DNA of 64,000 nucleotides from Stachybotrys elegans (taxonomy: Eukaryota > Ascomycota > Sordariomycetes > Hypocreales > Stachybotryaceae): contig JAGPNK010000022.1 of NCBI GenBank assembly GCA_020746835.1, forward strand, positions 124,001 to 188,000, read 5' to 3'. Below are positions 57,690-64,000 of this stretch, in pieces. Positions within the stretch are counted from its first letter, which is position 1. Each line of letters starts with the position of its first letter. The notes beneath the pieces were generated by a model. It was not told the origin of the DNA. It saw only the letters and a program-made list of their open reading frames with translations, and searched no databases. A program made the position numbers and the translations under genes.

Positions 57690-59119
57690 ACCAGCGGAAG
57701 CTATTGACAAGAAAACATCCACATCTCAGCCACTAATGGATCGGAATAGTCATTGATCCGTCAGACAACGGATCTCAACAGGGTCATCCTGAGGTTGTTC
57801 GGGGCCCATTGGTCGAAGAGCAGGATGGCCGTCAAGATCAATGTCTGCAAAGGTTTTCTGCTCCTCTAGTCTGACTGGCTGGCCTTTTACTTGTTGTCCA
57901 TCTAGCCTAACTTGTTGGTGTGATGCATTACTCCCTTTCTTTGTTTGTCCCGCCACATGATGAGGACTGACGATATGGTTGGGCGCTGATGAATCTTGCG
58001 TAGCGTTCTGCACCTCCCTTTGCTTCTTTCTGGACTTTAGCTGCACGAGTTTCTTGATGCGCTCTAGTATTGTACAGTATCCCGAGCCTGCAGTATAGGA
58101 TGTGCAGGAGGATTCCTAGAATTTGCTGTGATAGAGTATGCTGTATAGCTTTTAATGGATGAAGCTTCTTAGCACAGGCTATGGACATTTGTCACCTGTC
58201 CTAGCACGCCATGGCTGTGGCTGTGTCTCAGGGCAGCAGCAGAAGTGGTGATGTTTAACTGGCGTGCGGCGTCCAGTTGAATGCCTTCACTCTTTAGCTG
58301 TTGCTCCACTTGGGGCTTTGGTTTGGGGGTCCCTTTGGCCTGTTGGCATCTTAAAGCTGCTGATTAAGTTGATCTAGCGCTGTGGGGGGGTGCAGGGAGA
58401 GGACGATTATCCTCTGCTTAATGCTGAACCTTGGAATTGCTGGGGCGGGATTGAAGCAGCCCTTGTCCTTTCTTGCGCCTACATGACGCCTATGTTTATC
58501 CAGCGTTGTCTTTGTGTCCAAGGCATGCGTGGTAGATCAAGCATTCGCATCTGTCTTGTGCGCTGGTTGGAATGTCTCACAGTGTGACTGCCTTAGCTGT
58601 CTGTGGCTTAGCAGTATAGATTGTACGGGGGGTTGGGAAACAGGATGCATGCAGCTGGTTAATGACGGGCTAATATGACGCTTTACTTTATATGTGATTC
58701 ATCTGAGTTTGATGATGGCATATATAGCTAATACTCTGGGGCCACAGTACCTTGGGTTTTATTCCATTCATACTGAATGCGCTGGCCTCTCTTATGCCTG
58801 CTGCTGACGTTGAATCTCAAGCGCCGGGCTGATTGTTTCTACCAGCTTGGCATGAGATGACGTTGCGAAGTGTGTGTCAAGTGCATTCTAGAGGAAGATG
58901 ATGATGAGGACTAATATGCGGTATGTGGAATATAACTTGATTTGGGGCACTGGGCCTTGTCTGTAACAAAGTATATAACTTAAACTAAGTGGCTATTAGT
59001 AAGCTCTTCTATCATTATCCTCATTAACTAAACAGCTTTACATCTTATACAAGCAGTTCTCACGCTTATAATAACTACCCTCCTATATTCAGTCTAAATA
59101 TAGAAAAACCACTGTAACA
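57690..59119. other. No gene recognised
   Basis: Minus-strand ORFs (57750-58046, 57928-58188) and 58390-58587 have no motif. The last 100 bp form the leader of the next gene. Confidence 0.35.
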
Positions 59120-60271
59120 ATGGAGAAAGTAAAGCAAGCTGCCTGTGAGTTTCTCTCTGGAGATGGAAAGCATAAGTTAACGGTTGACCAGGATGTCCGA
59201 GGTGCTGTGATGCAGGAGTAGGTTTGCCCTCACTAGCACGAGTACGTTACCATGGCCATTGATAAGGACATTCACCAGGAGTACCACTAGACTTGCATTC
59301 AGCCTGTCTAGCACAAGGAAGTCCTGTAAGTATACCACCTAGACATTTGCAAGGAGACATACCAACACCACTGCAGCCCTGAGAAGCACACCCATAATAT
59401 TCTCCCTGTCGAGCATTAGACATTTGAGCATGGCAGTGACAGAGACATGCGCGCGACCTTTGAGCGTGAGGCTGCCAACTACAAGGATATGTCTGTTACC
59501 TACAGTACTACTTACTCTTAGACTGTTAGCCTAACTATCTTAGGTAAGTGTACCCACTACTATATTTACAAGTATATCTAGCCTGTGATCTAGAAGGAGA
59601 CGGTTGCCCCTAGTGTTGTTTATACTATGGTGTCCATCCACAAGACTTATTACGCTGCCTCTGTTTACTATGAGACCACCACTCTGCCCGTTAAGACCCT
59701 GGATAAGTTCACCCGCGATGGCGGATATGGCGCCCTTGAGGGCCGTAGTACCCGGACTGTTCATAAGTATGAGGGCTGCCTCTAGCCCCATGAGAAGACG
59801 CCCGATGCCCAGCGCCGCATCCACGGCGAGAACCTCGTTGGGGGTGGTGGCTATGGCTCTGAGTAGCACAGCACCTACGGCTCTAGCGTGAAGAAGACTG
59901 CTGGGGTGGGAGCCACTACTGCTGCCGCCGGCACTGCCATGCATGTAAGTAGGCCTGACCCCGTTTCACCGCCGCAGACACTTACTCTAACTACTTAATA
60001 CCAGTATCAATCCAAGGTCAACAGGTCCAGCTCCAGTAGCAGCTCTAACGACGACGACGAGCGCACTGCCAACCGTCACAAGAGGGGTCTCGGCAGCACT
60101 GGCATGGCCGTGACAGCCGCCACCACGGCCACCTTGGGCAGCTCTACCACGCCTGCCGGCACCGGCAACCATAGCACCGTCACCACCGAGAAGCGCAAGC
60201 CGTCCTTCATGGACAAGCTCAACCCGCGAAAGGACGCCGATGGCAACGGCAAGGCTGGCTTCCTTGACTAA
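59120..60271 (+). pseudogene. Decayed stress/allergen-like hydrophilic protein
   Basis: It begins MEKVKQAA and is read through TVDQDVRGAVMQE, TMAIDKDIHQEYH, PVEH-TFEHGSDRDMR and KETVAPSVVYTMVSIHK. This is a run of charged, His/Glu-rich repeats known from a fungal family usually annotated as allergen (LEA-like). Many CAG/CAC-type codons are now TAG in the first half. The last third is well preserved (KFTRDGGYGALEGRSTR, TTEKRKPSFMDKLNPRKDAD). It contains a proper intron at 59945-60004 (CTCTAACTACTT branch region) and ends at TAA 60269. Confidence 0.62.
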
Positions 60272-60599
60272 GGGATTGATGGCGCAACTTCCCACCCTCG
60301 CGTAATACTGTCTGTTTTGCGCAACTTGGTAGTACAGCTTGATGGATCCTTATTGTAGCTTGACAAATTGACTTTTTGTTGACCTTTGCGTATGACGCCA
60401 TCACATCGATTGCTCGCGGTGACTGTGATAAGCCGAGCCAAGACATGTATTTGACTTTCGTACTCACTAGTGAATAAGCCCTTGGGGACGTGGGCCAGGT
60501 TTTGGCCATTATATCTTGCTTGCGGAAAACGACAAGGCCTAAAACTAGGTATTGCTTCACTATACAAGAAAATGTTGTTTTTACAAGGTGTCATCTCGA

Positions 60600-61406
60600 T
60601 CAAATATCGTACACCATCCGCTGTGCGCCTGACCATGACCAGTTTGAGAGGCAGGAAACCTCAGCTATTTCTCCTTCATTGTCTGGAAGAAGACCTATTA
60701 AGTCGTCAGTAAACACAAGGCAGCTGGTCAGGTTGTTGAGGCCTACATTAGGGTCCATGTCAATGCCTGCGGCATGCATCTCCTCGTTCAGCTGTAACAC
60801 ACGTTAGCTGCAATGCTTATCCCTAACTAGAGCTGCTGACTTACCTTGACGGCCGCCTCCCGAACCTCACTGCCCATCATTAATTTAACCAGCTGCATGC
60901 AGTTCGGCGATGAGCCAGGGTCCACTCCTGGTATGCAACGTCAGTCCTGGGCAAGGGTGTGCTCAACTCAATCCACTCAACTGTCTGGTTCACAAAAGAT
61001 CACTATGTGAACCGTGTGAGTGTGCACGTCCCACAATACAGACCGTGCCACCCCTACGCCAACTCAATCAACACAAAATATTGAGTTGAGCACACCCTTG
61101 GTCCTGGGAGGACTAGGATGGACGGCAGCAACCGATGGATCGCGCACGCACCTTTGGTCTTGAGCAGCTCTCCAAGCTTGCTTATGGCCGCAACTGCCCC
61201 TGGGTGCTGGGCCTGCTTCTCCACCATCTCGCGGATCTTGGGGTCGTTCTGCATCCTGTTGGCTATCTCGGCCACGCTGGGCTGGACTCGTAGGCGAATG
61301 TACGTCGCGAGGGCGCTGCCACCGCCGCCGCCGCCAGCGTGAGAGGCTGCTGCGCTCGGGCGACAGTCCACGCGGGACGCGCCAGGCGAGATACTGCGAT
61401 TCTAGC
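60600..61406 (-). CDS. Spliced hypothetical gene with a MITE in its intron
   Basis: Three exon blocks (to 61152, 60927-60845, 60791-60600) join in phase: ISKLGELLKTK then GVDPGSSPNCMQLVKLMMGS, EVREAAVK then LNEEMHAAGIDMDPNVGLNN. The end is at 60600. The first intron (60928-61151, 224 nt) holds the 149-bp hAT MITE; without it and one 8-bp copy it would be 67 nt. The 5' end is unresolved: the frame is open to about 61406 without an ATG. No family recognised; a Gly-rich stretch and EIANRMQNDPKIREMVEKQA are visible. Confidence 0.5.
60952..61100. mobile_element. hAT-type MITE, copy 2 (149 bp)
   Basis: In opposite orientation to copy 1, with the same ends and interior (ACAATACAGACCGTGCCACC). Flanked by a perfect 8-bp duplication GTCCTGGG (60944-60951 and 61101-61108). 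Confidence 0.9.
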
Positions 61407-61545
61407 ATTGTCAAGTTGGATAGATTCCTCTGCAAATGCGAAGGCTCAGGACCTGGAAAACGAGAAGCGGGAAAGCTCCCCATGTGCTGGCAATTCCACG
61501 GCACGTGACGTGACTAATCACTAGGTAACAATTGGCGTCGCCTAG

Positions 61546-61565
61546 ATCCGCACCCGGATGCGGAT
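61546..61565. repeat. Hairpin ATCCGCACCCGGATGCGGAT
   Basis: Identical 20 bp to 48224-48243. It lies about 400 bp upstream of the Helitron-like reading frame. Confidence 0.6.
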
Positions 61566-61947
61566 TTAGAATTGCCGCACCGGGTGGGGCCCAATAGGTG
61601 TACGGGTCCCCGTACATTTAAAATTTTTAACACTTTAATCTCTATAAAATGACATAAAAATATAAAAAATATATATTATAATATGTCTTATAGTATATAT
61701 TTAAGGCATGAGCTGAATTCTACTTTTCTTTTAATTCAGTCCGAAGGACTTCTATTACGACGATAACTTGAATGTAAAATCTCTACTCTCATTGGTCAGA
61801 TGTGTCTTGTGTCCCCACTCAACGGGGACTGGTCAGAATGTGTGTGTCCCCACTATGTGTTGTCGGCCTGCCAACGACACATTGTCGCCAACGCACAGTC
61901 CTTCCTCATCCTTCCTCATCCTTCCTCCCCTCCAATCCAATATACTA

Positions 61948-63057
61948 ATGGCTGATCCTATCCCTTCAACAAAGGTTTGCAGGAACTGCAAGCAGGCGAA
62001 GCCGGCAGATCAATTCATTTCGAAGAAAAATCCTTCCATATCATGTGGAAGGCTTACGGTTAACTGTCTCGACTGTAGGAATCGGCAAGCCTCAGGCGCC
62101 TCTAAGCGTACTGCAGAACAAGCTGAGTTATCCCCAATACGTCGAGAAGGATTGCCATTGATAGACTTGCAATTACGTATACCAATTAACCCACAAGAAT
62201 CTATTTTGCTGGGAACACCAATTGCTACGTCAACACGAGCAGGCGCGCCGATTACTTCCCCACCAGGTCCCTCGATTGTTTCTCAAGAAGGCGTACAACT
62301 TGGAACGCCGATCGAATCTCCGGTATCGAGTCCTTCTCTTTGGCCGAGACCAGCCCGGGGAAGATATTCCCGCCCACCTGTACAGCTGCAGCAGTCGGCT
62401 ATCGAACGCCCTGTCATGGAACGTCGAGATTTCGAGCTTCCGGATCCTGACTGGATGTGTGATCTGTCGCATTGTCCGTTGTCTGATAGAGACAAGGAGC
62501 TCCTGGAGAAGTTCTGGACGGAGCTGGAAAACGACCGAATGGAACACTGCGCTCGCTGTCAGGAGACATGGTTTGATATGGGCTTGAAAGATGGTATTTG
62601 CAAGCGTTGCATTGCCAAGGACAAGAACAAAAAGGAAGATGAGCCTTGGTTTTTTTCAGCCGAAAATCACTTGGATTTTGGCTTAACCCCTGTGTTCCTC
62701 CCTCAATTGACAATAGTAGAAGAGATGCTAATTGCTCCTGTTCATGTGTTCGTGAACGTCATGCAGGTTCGAGGGCAGCAATACAAGTATCGTGGCCATA
62801 TTGTGCACTTTCTCCGCGATGTTGGCAAAGTGTATCGCCAACTTCCCCTTTTACCCCCTGAGTTAGATGTTATCCTGCTACGTCCTCCTAATGCAAGAGA
62901 ACATGCCCACCTTAACCGCCAATTCAGACGCCAGTTCCGCGTACGCCGTCGCTGTCTTCAGGAGTGGCTGGATTTCCTGTCGAATAACCACCCGGGCTAC
63001 CGAGGTATTACTGTCTGCCAGAAGCGAATGTCAGTACTGCCCGAGAGCAGCGGATAG
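61948..63057 (+). CDS. Helitron-like N-terminal protein with DUF6570
   Basis: The likely start is the ATG at 61948 (MADPIPSTK); the frame is open further upstream without an ATG. Residues about 9-45 form a zinc-ribbon-like pair (CRNC...CGRLTVNCLDC). A second pair is CARC...CKRC. WFFSAENHLDFGLTPVFLPQ, VHVFVNVMQVRGQQYKYRGH and PLLPPELDVILLRPPN are typical of DUF6570, the N-terminal domain of Helitron Rep-helicases. The frame ends at 63055, and the helicase follows in another frame. It belongs with the next entry. Confidence 0.75.
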   Translation: MADPIPSTKVCRNCKQAKPADQFISKKNPSISCGRLTVNCLDCRNRQASGASKRTAEQAELSPIRREGLPLIDLQLRIPINPQESILLGTPIATSTRAGAPITSPPGPSIVSQEGVQLGTPIESPVSSPSLWPRPARGRYSRPPVQLQQSAIERPVMERRDFELPDPDWMCDLSHCPLSDRDKELLEKFWTELENDRMEHCARCQETWFDMGLKDGICKRCIAKDKNKKEDEPWFFSAENHLDFGLTPVFLPQLTIVEEMLIAPVHVFVNVMQVRGQQYKYRGHIVHFLRDVGKVYRQLPLLPPELDVILLRPPNAREHAHLNRQFRRQFRVRRRCLQEWLDFLSNNHPGYRGITVCQKRMSVLPESSG

Positions 63058-64000
63058 TATATGATACATTTATTGGACACTTCCAATGCGGTAGCGAGGA
63101 GCAGATTCTACTCCATGTTGACGGTGGTGGCGGGACAGGCAAGTCCTACATGATCAAAGTCCTGTCTTCGCATCTTCAGAGACTCGCTGGTACCCAGCCC
63201 AGTCCAATCTGGAGAGCTGCACCCACGGGTGTTGCAAGCAACCAGATAATGGGGACAACAATACACTCTCTCCTCCGGCTACCTGTGGATAGGGCTTTTA
63301 CAGAACTATCCCCAGCAGATGCCAATGCTCTTCAGAAGAAGCTACGGAACGTTAGGTATCTTGTGATTGATGAGAAAAGTATGCTAGGTCTGCGTCAGCT
63401 TTCGTGGATCGACAAACGCCTCCGCCAAGTCTTTCCTGGCAGAGCAACCGAATTCTTTGGCGGCATAAGCATCATCCTCGTTGGTGACTTCTTCCAGCTC
63501 CCGCCGATTGCGAACAAGCCCCTCTACTTTGATGGGCCACTCAAAGACCTGCAAGAGGTCTCTGGCCAGACGGCATATAGGGCGTTTAGCCACACTGTCT
63601 TCTTGAAGAAGGTCCAGCGGCAACAGGGCGACGACCAGGCTGGCTTTCGTCTTGCGCTTGAAGAATTACGTGGTCTAAAGATATCCATCGAATCATGGAA
63701 ACTTCTGAGCCAGCGTGTGCAGGTCAAGCTAAGCCAGCGCGAGGTAGATACGTTTGACGCTGCTCTTCGTATCTATAGCAAGAAATCTCGTGTTAACGAG
63801 TACAACTACGAGCACCTCGTCCGTCTGAAGTACCCAGCAATCCAAGTCATGGCGAAGAACATTGGTAACGGTGCTGACAAGGCAACATCTGAACAAGCTG
63901 GCAACCTGGCTAGCCAGTTTCCAGTATGTATTGGTGCTCGTCTCATGCTAACCCAGAACATCTGGCAGCCAGCAGGCCTGGTTAATGGGGCCCGAGGGAC
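63000..64000 (+). pseudogene. PIF1-type helicase part of the Helitron, continues past the window
   Basis: Frame +3 is open from 63000 to the window end (about 333 codons). It has Walker A GGGGTGKSYM, APTGVASNQIMGTTIHSLL, Walker B LVIDEKSML and GDFFQLPPIANKPLYF, the core of PIF1 helicases. It reads LPEANVSTAREQRIVYDTFI just where the DUF6570 frame ends. There is no room for the HUH (Rep) nuclease and other parts that lie between these domains in full Helitrons. I infer an internal deletion with a frame change. It is open at the right edge, so the C-terminus is unseen. Confidence 0.72.

Noticed and set aside
59540..59944. Minus-strand ORF of 134 codons
   Set aside because: Antisense to the allergen-like gene, whose frame has recognisable repeats.
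60219..60636. Overlapping minus-strand ORFs
   Set aside because: No motif; partly antisense to the preserved 3' end of the allergen-like gene.

Overview
The window looks like nuclear DNA of a filamentous ascomycete, probably a Sordariomycete (inference). Real genes have short introns (about 45-70 nt) with GTAAGT-like donors, CTAAC-type branch sites and YAG acceptors. The gene families are typical of such fungi: PNP-NB-ARC-TPR immune-type receptors, DUF6594, the fungal rhodopsin-domain 7TM family, GH12 and GH16 secreted hydrolases, a SUR7/PalI-like protein and a Spok-type protein. Much of the rest is AT-rich and carries CAG/CAA/CGA to stop and TGG to stop changes, as expected from repeat-induced point mutation (RIP). 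This is accessory, transposon-rich sequence, not a conserved core locus.

Layout. 0.3-3.9 kb: an NLR-type gene on the minus strand whose spliced PNP and NB-ARC parts are intact but whose TPR tail is full of in-frame stops. 4.3-5.2 kb: an intact two-exon DUF6594 membrane protein. 5.8-9.3 kb: a frameshifted small secreted protein, a decayed mariner copy with a nested MITE, and a seven-exon Cys-rich gene. 10.9-11.5 kb: a RING protein. 14.8-15.6 kb: an intact three-exon GH12 glucanase. 15.9-18.8 kb: a 2.9-kb Tc1/mariner-like element with TA target duplications that carries a transposase and a second, convergent gene. It is inserted into a paralogue of that second gene, and its end supplies the paralogue's stop codon. 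20-24 kb: a 5'-truncated LINE and MITEs. 24.6-26.3 kb: an MFS transporter pseudogene. 30-31.2 kb: a rhodopsin-domain gene. 31.9-36 kb: fragments of an FAD oxidoreductase, a SUR7-like gene and a GH16 pseudogene. 37-42.6 kb: coiled-coil relics and a second rhodopsin-domain fragment. 42.9-48.2 kb: a LINE endonuclease fragment cut by a Fot1/pogo element, which carries another element nested inside one of its own introns. 48.9-50.1 kb: a third rhodopsin-domain relic, then a long inverted repeat. 52.8-55.1 kb: an intact 761-codon Spok-like gene (coiled coil, PD-(D/E)XK-type nuclease, Cys/His motif, kinase-like). 55.4-61.4 kb: a LINE ORF1 relic, hAT transposase remains, two hAT-type MITEs with perfect 8-bp target duplications, a decayed stress/allergen-like gene and an unrecognised spliced gene. 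61.5 kb to the end: a Helitron-like coding region (DUF6570 followed closely by a PIF1-type helicase) that runs off the window.

The genes do not form a pathway. What links them is mobile-element activity and RIP. The few open genes (DUF6594, RING, GH12, the Cys-rich gene and the Spok-like gene) stand out against this background. The strongest candidates for a second look are the Spok-like gene, the mariner element with its passenger gene, and the element sitting inside the Fot1 intron. Family names come from recognising motifs by eye; no database search was run.
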